A stretch of DNA of 64,000 bases, taken from the NCBI GenBank assembly GCA_037833965.1, contig AP031354.1:14176001-14240000 (forward strand). The letters run 5' to 3'. The notes beneath the pieces were generated by a model that saw only the letters and a list, made by a program, of their open reading frames with translations, did no database searches and had not been told where the DNA came from. This stretch comes from Marchantia polymorpha subsp. ruderalis. Taxonomy: Eukaryota > Streptophyta > Marchantiopsida > Marchantiales > Marchantiaceae. The position numbers were made by a program, and so were the translations under genes. Positions 22,661-35,570 of the stretch are shown piece by piece (the first letter of the stretch is position 1; each line of letters starts with the position of its first letter).

Positions 22661-25600
22661 TGTGATAGTGTAGTCTTTTTGTTGTTTTGAAAATAATGTA
22701 GTTTGGGAAGTAAAGATGAGTTTTTTTAAACTTTTACTGCGGTAGTACTAAGAAGAGGAGAATTTAGAGAATTTTGGAATAGATGCTGAGTAGGAGTAGG
22801 GGATAGAAAGAATCCCAGTAGATAGAGCTCAACTTGCTCATTCCAACGAGTCCAAGAATGTGAGGAAGGAACAAGGGAAACTTGAGTTACAAAGGGATGA
22901 AGTGGAAACCCTGTTTCGACGAAGGCCTAATTCAGCTTTCGGGGTTAACGTATTCGAAGTTACCTACTAAGTACATTAGGTGACAGATCCCCATTGAAGT
23001 AAAAGATGGAGCCACACGGGAAAGAAATTCAAATTCCGGCACCTTCAATTCTCACGAGTCTGCAATGCCGTTGCAACAGCGTATTACACTAGGAGGAGCG
23101 CGAGCTCATTTTCCACATTTCATGAGAGCACAATTGTGAATTGAGAGACGAACGAGGTGCGAGAGTGCAAAATTGCGAAAGCAGCCATGAGGAATCGAGC
23201 TGGAGAAATTTGATTGGCAGCTCTAAAGGTGCTCGAAGTCAGATTGCGGGACTTTCATAACGAGCTGATCCTTGCCAAACTCAATTTCTTGCTGTGGAGC
23301 TGGAGTTGGGTTTGTGCGGCTATGATCCAAGAGTGGAACGACAAGAGCGAGACAAATGCCGATGGATTCCGAGGCAATCCCGCACTTTGGCAAATTTGGG
23401 ATTGGGAAAAAGTCATGGGGCGGTGCGTGGGAGAAGATGGAGATCTCACTTTTGACAGTGAGAGTGTGAAGGTGACACGGGCAGAAGAAAAGACGTACGC
23501 GGTCCAATTTGAAAAACCGCGCTCAGGCAAGAATGGGTATTGGATGACAGATTATTGAGATTGATTGCGAAGGAATGTAGAATTAGCTTTGATGCAGATC
23601 CTTTGAACTTCCCGAACGACTTATATGACGGCTTGGCAGGTCGGATTTATGGAGCGAGCTTTAAGAGAGAAACGCATTCACTAGGCGCGGATTCTATGGT
23701 ATGTCACGCGCCAGCACATTGGTGAATCTTGGGGACTATTGCTGAATTACTTATCCTCCTTCTTCACCAATTTCTACATAGAAATGGGGTTAGTGATCGC
23801 AGCGGAGCAGAAAAGATTCCTGCTCCAGACGCATGTTGTAGACGGAGATGAGTTGCAGGATGCCAACGAGGTCAATATAGACCAAGATGACACTCAGCTT
23901 GCAGTGCCTTCGACAAGAGAAGACAAGACATGAGATGGTGTGGAAGGACGGCCGCAGAAGAGACGTAAATTGCAAGAAGTCGCAATTTTGGAGACGATTG
24001 ATCACCGTGCTAGAATTCGCGATTGAAAGCCGGTCCCCACGAAGCTCAAGTCAGCAAATGTGTGAGCTCTCATCAAGATAAAGGCAAGACGATTGTTGAT
24101 TGACAACAACAATAGCACCAAAGGCAGTGTAGCTATCTTGTAGGGCCAACTCAATTTGGCGGAGTTGGCAGAATTAGAGGTCGAGCTTGCAAAGAAATGG
24201 GGTTAGTGATCGCAGCGGAGCAGAAAAGATTCCGCTCCAGACGCATGTAGTAGACGGAGATGAGTTGCAGGATGCCAACGAGGTCAACATAGACCAAGAT
24301 GACACTCAGCTTGCATTGCCTTCGGCAAGAAAAGACAGGACATGAGATGATGTGGAGGGACAGCTGCAGAAGAGACGTAAATTGCAAGAAAGTCGCAATT
24401 TTGGAGACGATTGATCACCATGCTAGAATTTGCGTTTGAAAGCCGGTCCTCACAAAGCTCAGGTCAGCAAATATGTGAGCTCTCATCAAGATGAAGGCGA
24501 GACGATTGTTGATTGACGACAACGATAGCACCAAAGGCAGTGTAGCTACCTTGTAGAGCCGACTCAATTCGACGGAGTTGGTAGAGTTAGAGGCCGAGCT
24601 TGCAGGGACGGAGCAAGAAGGACCTTCAGAGAAAGGCCTTCGGCCTTCGAAGTGGAGACCTTCAGCAAAACTAGAGGAAGATCCGTCAAAGGAAGCCGAA
24701 GAGAAGAAAGTAGACACCGAGGTGGAAATCTTGAACCGGAAACCAAAGCCTCCGACTCGCATCATTGTGTACACGTATTCGAGGAAGAAGAGTTTGAAGA
24801 TACTGGTGGTATCATCAAACACGAAGGAGGACCTCACTTCGCTGGAGGAGCTAGTAAATCGAGTAGTGGAAGGAGTGGAGAGAACTATCACGGAGCAACA
24901 GCCAGTTCCCTCGCCTTAGGTGTCTACGAGTACCGTGAATAGTGACGACAACCCTTTAGCGGAAGATACTAAGTCGGTCGGACTTAGTGCGACGGATGTG
25001 CTGAGTGAGCAGGTATTTAAACAAAAAGTTGGAAAAATATGCCGGATCAACTATTGTGGGATCCTACGTGGAGTTCGAGCGTAGCAGGCCGCGGGCGAAG
25101 GTGGCCGCATCTACAAAGACAGCCAAGCAAGTAGAGAGCTTGAACACTTAGTGCGCAACATCGAAGGCTTCGCTGCAGGAGAAGGAAAGGCGACTTCGGG
25201 AGTCGGAGTCGGTGTGTGCTAAACTCCAGAAGAGTTTAGCTGTGGAGAAGGAACTTCGGAAGTCTTTGGAGTAGGCTTGTGAGAGCCTTAGAGATGACAT
25301 TGAGACTACAAGGAGATCGACATGCAGTATAGATTGGGAACATCTACGGTGGCCTTCAATGAGAGGTCGCGTCCCGTAGACAAATTGACTTCAGATTTGG
25401 CAAAGAAGAATCATATACATGCAAAAGAGTTAGCGGCAAAGGCGAAGGAGGTGGCAGAATGCAAAGCCGCTCCGTCTTTGGAGTTGAAGTAGTTGGAGAA
25501 GTTGGAGGCTGATCGCAATGAGATGCGATCGTAGCGATCGGCAGTTGAAGAGGAGTTGATCGCAACGGAAGCTAAAATGCTGGAAGTAAAAGATAAGAAT

Positions 25601-26505
25601 CAGCAGTTGATGGGACATATGGACGAAGTGTTGACAGAGAAGGTAAATCGATGTCTTCGCGGTTACGTAGTATGGCGATCAAAAGATTCAAGTGGTTGAA
25701 GATGTTGGAATGGGATCGTCGTGTGACGGAGCTGATTGCTTGTAGTGCAGGGAGATATCGCTAGTTAGTTAGGAAGTTGGATTCAATTCTATCTGGTTTG
25801 AAGGAGGCGAAGGGGAATTAGAGTTAAAGATTTCAACCGTTTTGCGTAGGTGGAATAGGTAGGATAGATAGGAATTAGATAGTAATTTAGCGGGTGTGAT
25901 AAGTGCCGGGTCTGCTAGTGTCACACGTGTTGGTAGCACACATCATCACAAATGACATCTCAGAGTGTTAGTTAGGAATAAAGAGGTCTAAGGCTTTGCA
26001 TTCGGAGGGATTTTCATTAGTAGTTTTTCGGTTTTTAGTTTGCATTCCTCCGCGCGATTGTGGAATTGAGTGTGTTTGCCACCGTGTGTGAGTTATTTTG
26101 ATTTGTCGAAGATACCGCATCCGAAGTGGAGAGTTCAATTTGGATGTTCTAAGTAGTGTATGACTAGCTCAGGATTTGAGCAAATCTATTAATTAGAAGC
26201 TCGGGGTAGCCGGCTGAGTGTATACTTCGAGAATTTTCCCCCCTAATTACCAAGTGCAGAGTCGCAATCAACTTTTGCAGGCCTTGATTGGATGAATTTC
26301 AGAATTTGAGTGCGAATGTACTCTGCAATGTGCTGAATTTGAACTTAGCAATTGCATAACTTCTAGGAGTGACATGTGCTTGAGAAGTAAAACTCTTCAA
26401 TATATTGTTAATTCGTGACACTACTGGTTGTCTAGTGTTGTTTCTGTACTCGTGGAATCTAATCTATATCATTATGCTCCATTTCGGTAATAATATGTCA
26501 TGACA
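22661..26505 (+). mobile_element. TG-CA coiled-coil element, copy D, full ends
   Basis: This copy has both ends: TGTGATAGTGTAG at the start and CATGACA at the finish. It is flanked by a perfect 5-bp target duplication, ACTCA, at 22656-22660 and 26506-26510. The two ends share no long direct or inverted repeat, so there are no LTRs or TIRs beyond TGT...ACA. Coding parts are the N-terminal region (about 23210-23930, with LLWSWSWVCAAMIQEW), a charged linker (about 24000-24960) and coiled coil plus C-terminal domain (about 25010-25850). A segment of about 413 bp is tandemly repeated inside it. The copy has more than ten breaks. Confidence 0.8.
23781..24602 (+). repeat. 413-bp tandem duplication within copy D
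   Basis: Sequence from GAAATGGGGTTAGTGATCGC at 23781 recurs at 24194 and runs on for about 410 bp with scattered differences. The other copies carry this segment once, so the duplication belongs to copy D and is not brand new. Confidence 0.8.
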
Positions 26506-27319
26506 ACTCATTACCATAATTTCTCACAAAAAAATCTTCCACAATATCTTCTCGCAATATATTGTTTTAATCTCTACATAAGTGTTGAACCAAACCAAGG
26601 CGGGTGGTTAGCAATTCAAATCCATGAAACATTCAGTATATAATGTATATGGTATAATTTCAAGTCTTTCCATAATTAAATATTGGAAAAATCAGTGACA
26701 CTCTTGACTTCATCACTCTAGTTTAAAAATCTGCATCAGAAGGTATATCCAAAAATGATGTTTCTCCAAGCAACGAAGATGAATATTGAATAGGTTAGAA
26801 TAGGTTAGAAATCAGTCAATGCGGTACTGAATTCTTGTCAAGTCCATCCATATCTGCAAAATCATAATTTTTACCTTTTCACTCTCTCTACATGCTGTCA
26901 ATGACCTCTACTAGCTTCTATACACTCTCAAAAATTACACTTCATCATCACTCACTTGCTATTTCATGAGTAGTAATTTACACTAAAAGAAAAAACAAGG
27001 TTACTTTGATACCATTGTAATACTAGCGTTTAAAGATGAAATCATACATTTTGAAGATGAGAAATACTAACAATGGTTATACTCTCCCTTATATAGCTTT
27101 TACCAACAAGTACAATGAGATAAGTTCTTATCCTCATCATCCATCTCACTCTTAGTGGATGGATGACGTGATGAATAATCTTAACAAGCACACAGATTAT
27201 TGACATGGCACTTCAAACTAACAAATTGAATTCTTATCTAACAAGCACATGGATCGCTGACGTGACTTACGACTAAAATAACTATATAAACATTTTGGGT
27301 AACCTCTACTTAAGTTTCA
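26506..27319. other. AT-rich stretch with possible copia LTR end
   Basis: Most of it is featureless AT-rich DNA. On the minus strand near 27020-27010 the sequence ATGGTATCAAAGTAACC resembles a plant copia primer site for initiator tRNA-Met. It is preceded by LTR-like sequence with a TATATAAGGG box near 27092-27101. No partner LTR was found, so the call is tentative. Confidence 0.3.
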
Positions 27320-28075
27320 ACAAACTAAAGATGATCACAACTTCATGCTTTGCAACAAGATTATCATAAGTAAAGAAACAACACAAGTTATTTTGAAAAA
27401 TGTGAATCAATTTCATAGACTTTTCATACACAACATCGTCTTTAATCGTCGTACGCATTTCACATCCAAATCTCAAATTTTTTTATTCAAGTTTGAACAT
27501 GTGAAGATTGATCTATCAACTACATATCATACTCAAAAGGTTGTACAGAGCAAACAATTGATATCAAATAAATAAGTAAAATCATCTTAAATACTAGAGC
27601 AGTATTTGAAATGCTTCATCCACTATCATCAAGATAATTCCAATTGCAAAGTTTTACTACAATAATACATTTCAAGAGTTCATTCATCATACTTTCTTCT
27701 TTGAAAACTATGGATATTATTCACAATCTGACTTTTTAAACTTGAGTTTAGCAAAAAAAACTGGTTGCTCAAGATTTTGTCTTGAAATCTATCAAATCAT
27801 AAAGCAAAGACTTGTAGAAGCTTGAATACGGTAGATAAAAAATGCAGAAAAATTTTGAAAGCAAAATTTGAACATCTTAGTTTGTAATAAAGTCTAACTT
27901 TTGCTTTGCAATTTGAAGATCCATCTTGTTTAGCAACAAACTTGAGTATCGTCGCCTTTGTGAGTATTAGATAAACAAGTTAGCATACATGTTGAACATG
28001 TCATCACTTATGAAAATTCATCTAGTGTTTAATGTTTTCTTGCTTAAGCCCTAGAGAAAATTGACTATTATGGAA
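27320..28075 (+). mobile_element. Ty3/gypsy integrase fossil
   Basis: Plus-strand reading shows RRTHFTSKSQIFLFKF, KIDLSTTYHTQKVVQS and then HYHQDN and EFIHHT.FF.NYGYY-like pieces. These match the conserved chromovirus integrase order HFTSKFW, LSTAYHPQTDGQ, HYHQDNW, TPFF.NYGYHP. Near 27930-28060 follow pieces resembling the integrase C-terminal region (KLEYRRL, SLMKIHLVFNVFLLKP). It is old and AT-mutated, with many breaks and no LTRs seen. Confidence 0.75.
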
Positions 28076-28774
28076 TAGTTGCTAGCATCTTCATCACTAA
28101 TCAAGATAAACTGAAAAGACATTTTTTTCTGAGTCACACTGAAACTAAAATCACACATCAAATGAAAACATTTAGAATATTTTGTACATTGACGGAGTTA
28201 TAAAGTTAGTTAGGGAGCTTGAAATCCTTTAGCTAATTTTTATAAAGTTTTCAAAATGATCAAAAAATATCATCATAGATATCCAACAAAATTAGATGCC
28301 AAAAATGTTTGAATCAAATAGATTTGAAGCAACATTAAACGTATTTGATTGAAAGCTTAAGCATGATCATCAAATCCGATCGTAGTCATGTGATTATCAC
28401 ATGGATTTTTTCCATGAATTTTTAGTTCTTTTTAATATAAATAGACCAATATGTAAATTTTGTTGCTTTTAAGACTATGATAACACAAACATGACATATG
28501 CAACCAACTTTGAAGTCATAGTAGCAATAACAATGCCTTTTTTAAAACTTTGGAGATCTAGTAGTACTTGAACTTGATTAGATTTAATATAGAAAGTGTT
28601 GGGACATCATTCATCACTCTTATCAATATCAATAGTTTATTGCTCTTGCCTTCATGAATTTTGAATTTATTTCAACCTTGTTCCTGTTCATTTTGAAGTA
28701 TTTCCTTAATTTTGATCTTTGTTTTGTTCAAAAATTGCGTTTGCAACACCAGCAAATGAATTTTATTTCATATA
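28076..28774. other. AT-rich spacer
   Basis: This is low-complexity, AT-rich DNA between the gypsy fossil and copy E. I see no gene, repeat end or RNA motif in it. Confidence 0.6.
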
Positions 28775-28779
28775 GTCTT

Positions 28780-31700
28780 TGTAATAACAGACAAATACCA
28801 AAATGGAGCATAATGGTATAGATCCGATCCCACGAGGACAGAAACAAACACAAAAGTCACGATTTGTCACAAGATAGCATTCTATTACGAAGTTTTACTT
28901 GACTTATTACTTAAGTTTTACTTGGCCAATGCTACTCCCAGAAGACACTACTCAGCTTGAGCCGAAGACTCAGAAGGTAGTGCAAAACCGTACTCACAAC
29001 CTGAAACTTTTCCAAACACAACCTGCAAGAATCGCAAGCGACCTCACACTTATATTTCAGGGGGAAAACTTCCCAACACTACATATATCTCAACACACTG
29101 ACCCGAATACACAGACCCGAACTTGCTTAAATCCCGTGGTAACCCCAGGCTACCCAAGACATCCAGGCCAAATATTCACAACTCCTATTGCGGTAACTTC
29201 GACAAACATGAGTGCGCCGTGCTCAATGTTTGGATCACACACCAACACAGGGACACACAGCGAAGACAGAATGACAGTTGAGACAAGTCAATTGACAGAA
29301 AAGCCCCCCCCCCCTTTCTAACCGCAATCTCAACACGTCGGTTGAATCCTCCCGCAGCTGACGATAGGCATTCTCTACCTTTTGCATTCTCCTCTGCGAC
29401 TCTTCCGATCTCATCTCCGACTTTCCTAACTGCTCCCGTAACCGTCGACAGTCAGATTCAACCTTTAATCTACATTCGACCTCCGAAGACTTGTCCGACT
29501 CGTACTCTGCCAATTTCTTGGCCCAATCCTTCAACTCGTCTTCATGTTTCTGATTTCCCGCCGACAGACTTGCTGATAGCTCCTTCGCACGTCGGAATTC
29601 AGTTTCACACTTCGACTCAATCTCTGAAATTCGCCTACGAAGATCTTCCTCTGCCGTCTTCGTACCTGCGAGCTTGCCCCGAAGTTCTTCGGCGATGCGA
29701 GCTTCTTCGGCTCTTCGGACCTCCAATGAAGCAAGGTCTTCAATATTCTTCTTCTCTCGTTTCTCTGCTGTTGCGATCAATCGCTCCGCCCTTTTGACAG
29801 CTGCATCGTAAGCTTCCCTGAATTTCTCCATCCTCGACATCAAATCCACTGTTACCTTCTGGCCATTCTCATTAGAGGTACGAAGTCCTCCGCATGTCTC
29901 TTCTAATTCTGCACAGCGTCCCGATTCCTTCTCTAGATTCACCTACAGCACTTCACACTCGGTTTCATTCTCCCGAAGCTGGGCTTCTCGCTCCCGCAAT
30001 GTCGCCTTCACTGCTGCGCACTCGGCTGACAAGGTTGCAGCTCGCTCCCGTGCCACTGCAGTCGCGGAATCCCACTCCCTCTTTACTGCAATTGCTCTCT
30101 TGAGCTTCGTTCTGTTCCTGATAATCTGAACATAGAATCCCGGCTCCTTCGATACAACATACTTCTTCCTCTTCCCGTCCAAGTACTTCAACAATGGTAC
30201 CACACTATCCTGCAAGAACTTAGGAAGTGTAACTTCCAATGTCTTCACTTCTTCGCCCGAAGTCTTCTGTCATTTTTCGGGTCTCACCTCTTCCACAGGA
30301 GACGTCGGCAGTGTAGTGCCCTCGGCTTCCACCACCGTTCCTCCTACTCTTGCGACAACATGTTCCAAAATCTCCTCGCTTAGAGTAAACTCCTTCTCGA
30401 GGTCCTCGTTCATCTTCATCTGGGGTATTCCTTCGCCTTGCGCAGACCGTGTCCGCTCTGAAGACAAAGAAATCGGACTTACCAATTCCGTTCCCTCGTT
30501 CAAAGGTTCTGCCGGTATATCTGCCGGATCTTCAATTGACGCCTCCGAAGGTACCCCTAACTCCACAGATCGCATTACGTCGCTATTTGCGACTTCGGAT
30601 GTGTTCACAATTGGTGCCACCGTCTTCTCCACACTGCTATCTGACACCTCAACTGTCACCATCCTCCGTTTCGCACTCTTCTTTGATCTTACGCAAGCTC
30701 TGTGCTGCTTGGCTCCACTTCCATATCCACCCTTCTTACCGTGTGGGCCAATTCCTCCTCATCATCGTTTACGACCTTCCTCTTCTTTGCCACTCCCCTC
30801 TCTGGCTGCTCCTACCTCGGAACCACGTCCACCTGCATTGGTCTTCGAGCAATAGTGTGTGCTGGAATTGCGGGAGATAGATTTTTGTCTTCGGTCCCTT
30901 CACTAGACTCCACTGTGAAGTTCTCCCGCTCCTTTGAAAATTGCTTTTCCTCCTCCTTCGTAAGCAATCCCATTCCTCGATAAAAATGTACCAAAAAGGG
31001 GGTAAGATGGTTGGTCATCGATCCCGTCCATCGACCAGACGCATTCATCCAGACAAGATCGTAAAAGATCCTTGCCTAGTCTACGCGCTGTCCCTTCAAA
31101 ATGCGTTCAAAGAATCCCACCTGCCAGGCCGTCACATAGGTCGTGCGCGCTGGCCGTATGATGTGCATAATCCCAACGCGATCGCCCTTCTCTTCGGATC
31201 CTTCTAATCGCCGTCTTCCATCCATTTCTTCCTTGTCTTCCCGTCTCGAAGAGAGGCCCGTAAGAGAATTCCTCGACGCGCGTAAGTCCTACGCTATTCT
31301 TGTCAAACAGAAGATCTCCGTCGCTTCCCGCGCACGGTTCCATTACTTTCGTCCAATGCTCGACGGTCCATAACATGGGATTACCGCGGAGCTCCTCGCC
31401 TTCGATCGCACTCTCGTCCATAACCTCCTTCCAAATACTCGCAGAGACGTAATTCCAATTCCATATAAGGAATTCTAACCGCAGCTCCCTCAACTCGTGT
31501 CTCAAGGGTCTCAATTCCTCATATGGCACCTTCAAGGGAACCAATTTCCTCACCTTCTCACTCTTCTTGGGCGCCATGTGTTCAATTTGCACTTCGCAGA
31601 TCGCGGGTTGGCTCGATTGCAATTCCGCTCGCTCTTGGTCGTTCTTGCTCGTTATCGCAATGTCGGCGCGCAGTCTACTCTTTCTGCCTTTACCCTTGAA

Positions 31701-32001
31701 GCCCTAACATTGCTGTTTACTGCGCCTTGTAGAACTTCCGACGCGTGCAAACCTTGTCCGGCCCGTTGCGTGATTTGAAATTGATTCCAATGTCTTCGCC
31801 GAAGACACAGCTCTTCGTGCGTCGTAAAAAGGCTACGCCGAAGACGCGAAGATCCAAGGATCTTCGGACGTAGACAAATCCTAACTAATCCTGACATAAC
31901 TCCTATAAATCTACTCTTTCCAGCTTATATAACTATCTTCTACACACATATGTTTATGTTTTTATTAATTTTTAAAGAAAAACAAAAAAGTAGGCTCCAC
32001 A
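28780..32001 (-). mobile_element. TG-CA coiled-coil element, copy E, best preserved
   Basis: Read on the minus strand it starts TGTGGAGCCTAC and ends CTGTTATTACA, 3222 bp in all. A perfect 5-bp duplication GTCTT flanks it (28775-28779 and 32002-32006). Its ends carry no LTRs and share only TGT...ACA. Coding parts in order are the N-terminal globular region (about 31590-30815, with KLVPLKVPYEELRPLR, LIWNWNYVSASIWKEVMDE, HFYRGMGLLT), an acidic linker (about 30720-30270) and a long coiled coil (about 30250-29330). The 3' part, with a poly-G run and non-coding sequence, ends at 28780. About four or five breaks are visible, so it is the least decayed copy. Confidence 0.85.
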
Positions 32002-32006
32002 GTCTT

Positions 32007-32388
32007 TCATAATATCAACAATAATATTAACATACTATCTAAATTATTCAACACAAATGATCATAAGGATTGATTACTTCAATAGAGTACATTTGTATCT
32101 AATAAAAAATAGTTATTGCATTTATATGAACAAATTTCAAATAAAAATATTTCAAAAATAAATTCAATCATATGGCTATAAAAAAGCGACTTCTTTAGAA
32201 ATGATTTAATTATTCTAATGTACGTCTAGTTTGGATGGAAAAAATTTCAAAAACTCCAAAAATTTCATCATTTAATAATACTTCCTATAGTGAAAATGTT
32301 ACTTTTGCAAGTTTTGTTCCTTACATTTTTTGATTTTTTTTGTTAAGATTTCAAATTATGCTAAATATATCTATTAATATGATCAATT
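32007..32388. other. AT-rich spacer
   Basis: AT-rich DNA between copy E and the copia 5' LTR. I see no feature in it. Confidence 0.6.
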
Positions 32389-32698
32389 TGTAAGGTTAAT
32401 CCACGTCTTGTTAATCGTAGTTAGACAAACCGTAGATAAGCTTGACCTCTAGGTTAGGATTTGAAATTTTTGATCCTAGTATGAGCACGTTTCAGTTTTG
32501 TCTCATATGTTGAGAAAATGAAAAGCTGAGCTATGAAGGCCAAATTTAAAGTTCTCGCTTTATTGAAGCTTTTATTTTGGTAGTGGACATAGCCTCATGT
32601 GTGTGTGAACCACATACATATGTGTGTGATTTTGGTTTGTGATTTTTTATGTATGATTCTTGTGATTTTTGATGTATGATTCTTGTGATTTTTGTACA
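32389..32698 (+). repeat. 5' LTR of copia element
   Basis: The repeat starts TGTAAGGTTAATCCACGTC and ends TTTGTACA, and resembles 34723-35018 along its length. The level of difference by eye suggests an old insertion. Confidence 0.8.
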
Positions 32699-32700
32699 AT

Positions 32701-32712
32701 TGGTATGAGAGC
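32701..32712 (+). other. Copia primer-binding site, initiator tRNA-Met type
   Basis: TGGTATGAGAGC lies two bases inside the 5' LTR and differs by one base from the usual plant site TGGTATCAGAGC. Confidence 0.7.
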
Positions 32713-34722
32713 TAGATCAATGCACGCAAATGCCTAATTTCCACAATTTCTTAAAAACCAGGATGCGCGAAAGCATGGTCAAAATTTCTATTTTCAATTT
32801 CGTGTAGAATGTTGGCTGATTCTTTGTGGAAGTGAAACGAGGGGCTCTCAAGTATGTTCAGTCTATGGGCTTTGAAGTATGTTTGATCTTGTTGGTTTAT
32901 CACATACATTTTGGGCTGAAGTTGTGAACACCGCATAATACTTGATAAACCTGTCTCCTAGTAGCTCAATCAAGTTCAAATCACTGTTTGAATTGTGTTA
33001 CAAACAATTTGATGATTAGTCTATGTTGAAAGTTTTTGATTGTGATGCTTATGCTTTTACTCCGAAAGATATTGGTACTAAGTTTGATATCAAAATCAAG
33101 AAATGTATATTGCTTAGTGTTCAAGGAGGAGTAAAGGGATATATGTTGTGGAATATCAATGATTGTAAACTCATTGTCAGTCGGGATGTTTCATTCAATG
33201 AATCTAGATCATTGAATTAAGAGTAGTAAGTGCAAACTTTTATTACTGACAAGGACAAGACTCTTATCCCTGACACCATTGAGGCGGAGATTGATATTGA
33301 CACCATTGATGATGGATCACAAGAGCTTCCATTTGTTGTGGAACAAGAGGAGCTAATTGTTGATGAGCCACATTTAGAACCAACACAAATTGATCAAGGC
33401 GGCAGTCGCGCTGTGTAGCTAAACTTCAAGCTCTAGCTATGTATGACACTTGGTTTGACTCTTCAATCATTGATGATATTGAAACTGATGCTAAAGATTC
33501 AAGCGACGCTTTGATGAATGAAGATGGAGTTTCATCTTCTTTCTCCAAAGCTCTAGCTTTTATTAAGAAGCAAGTGTAAATGTAGAATAATATGAAGTCA
33601 CTTCATGCCAACAAAAATTAGAAACTTGTTGAGTTGCTCTAAGGTAAAAGAGTGGTAGATTGCAAGTGTATCTACAAGAAGAAAGATGGATCCACGAATA
33701 CAAATGAGAAAATTTTCAAGGCTAGGTTGGTAACCAAGGTATTCACACAACGCAAAGGTGTGTATAACAATGAAGTGTTTAAACTAGTAGCAATGTATTC
33801 TACCATATGTTTGTTATGTGACTTTGTGATTCTATATGATTTAGTGTATGATCAAATCGATGTTGTCATAACTATTCTCTATGAATCACTAGATGAGGTG
33901 ATATTCATGCACGAATCGCAAAGTTTTCTCATGAAAAGAAAGGAACACATGGTATGTAAATTGCTTAAATTGTTATACGGTTTAAATCAAAGTTCCAGAC
34001 AATGGAATAAACGCTTCAACAACTTCATGCATTCACAAGGATTCTGATTGAGTGTATATGATCCTTGTGTTTACTTAAAAAAAGGTTATCGATGCAACAT
34101 TTGGGCTTATCATTCTTGTCTTGTATGTTGATAACATGCTTATTGCAGTTTCCATAAGATCTGATGTTGATAAGTTGAAGGTTGAATTTAACTCAATTTT
34201 CAGCATGAAGGATCTAAGTCCAGTCAAGAAGATTCTTGACATGAAAGATATTCTATGGATTAGAAGCTATGGTTCTCAATAGAATTATGAAAAAGAGATG
34301 TTTGTCAAGTTCAACATGACGAAAGCTAAAACTGTCAATACTCCATTGGCTGTTTCTTTTTTATTTTCAGCAACGCAATGTCCTATAGATGTGGTCAAAA
34401 ATCAATGAAGAGCGTAACCTCGCTGATGGCTTTACCAAAGTGATTCCTTTTTATAAGTTTTCATGACACCGTGCAGCTTGGAGATTTTGCAGCAATGGGT
34501 TAGATTACATGATAGTTTCTATGTATGTAGTTTCTCTCTAACATGTTGTGAGCTAGGGCTTAGTTCTATTTAACTCTTGTTCATAGGGGAAAAGTTATGG
34601 TTTAGTTTTATTTTCTAGAACTTCCTAGTGAAACCATGAAATTCTAAAAAGTAAGTGAGAAGTTTGAGAAAATGGGAATTAAGAAGTTTCTTATTCTCCA
34701 AAACTTGGATTAAGGAGAAATT

Positions 34723-35018
34723 TGTAACGTTAATCCACGTCTTATTAACTATAATTTGTCTAACTCTAGTTAAGCTTGGCCTCTAGTTAGGATTTGAAAT
34801 ACTTAACCTTAGAATGAACATGTTTCGGTTTAGTCTCACATGTACACATGCGAGAAGAGATAATGGAGGTATGATGTAACATTGTCCCTTTAATGAAGCT
34901 TTTATCTCAACCGTGAATGTAGCATCATGTGGAGTTGAACCACATGCATATTGGTGTGTGATTCTCCATGTGTCATTCTTTGTGATTCTCGATGTGTGGT
35001 ACTCGTGATTTTCCTACA
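34723..35018 (+). repeat. 3' LTR of copia element
   Basis: It starts TGTAACGTTAATCCACGTC right after a purine-rich stretch (GGATTAAGGAGAAA) and ends CCTACA. It pairs with the LTR at 32389-32698. Confidence 0.8.
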
Positions 35019-35570
35019 CAATATGTGTCTTGAGCTGATTAGTTTATATTTAAATGTTGAAGAAGTTTTTTTTTGAGCTATTGAATTTAGTCTATAGACT
35101 TAACAAACACAGTCTTTTGTCTTGAGCTACTTAATAATTTCTTGAAACAAATCTTATAATAGCATATTTTTGCCTATTTACTTTGCATTCATATTACTCT
35201 TCAATCCTTTAATCTTTGGCACTTATATCATTATATTTTTTTAATCTATATAATTTTGCACAAGTTTAATAAAATATATCTCAACACTCTTCTATGGCTA
35301 GAGGAATTGGAAGCATAAAATACATTGCGTCATTGAAGAATCTATATGATTTCCGATTTTTATCACAACATGCATGTACAAATCTCTACAACAATATGCA
35401 ATCAATTGATCAAATGATAAGACATTCACATAGCTCAAAATTGATAAATCAAACTAAATGATGGCATTAATTATATATATTATTGTGATCTAATTTGAGA
35501 AAGTGTGAAATTATTATCAAAATTTATTAACTACAATCATAAGATTTGACTCAAAAAATACGCAATATAC
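35019..35570. other. AT-rich spacer
   Basis: AT-rich DNA with no recognisable gene or element. Confidence 0.55.

Larger units (their letters stand above)
32389..35018 (+). mobile_element. Old Ty1/copia element with both LTRs
   Basis: Two diverged LTRs of about 300 bp bound a much shortened internal region. The flanks read CAATT and CAATA, a decayed 5-bp target duplication. Inside, plus-strand pieces match copia integrase C-terminus (LKVFDCDAYAFTPKDIGTKF, GVKGYMLWN, SRDVSFNE at about 33025-33220), the linker (33230-33420) and reverse transcriptase (VDCKCIYKKKDGS, KLLYGLNQSSRQWNKRF at about 33650-34050). The integrase-before-RT order is diagnostic of copia. It is old, with more than ten breaks. 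Confidence 0.88.

Noticed and set aside
28899-29321. 140-codon plus-strand frame as a gene
   Set aside because: It is antisense to the 3' part of copy E and has no motif.
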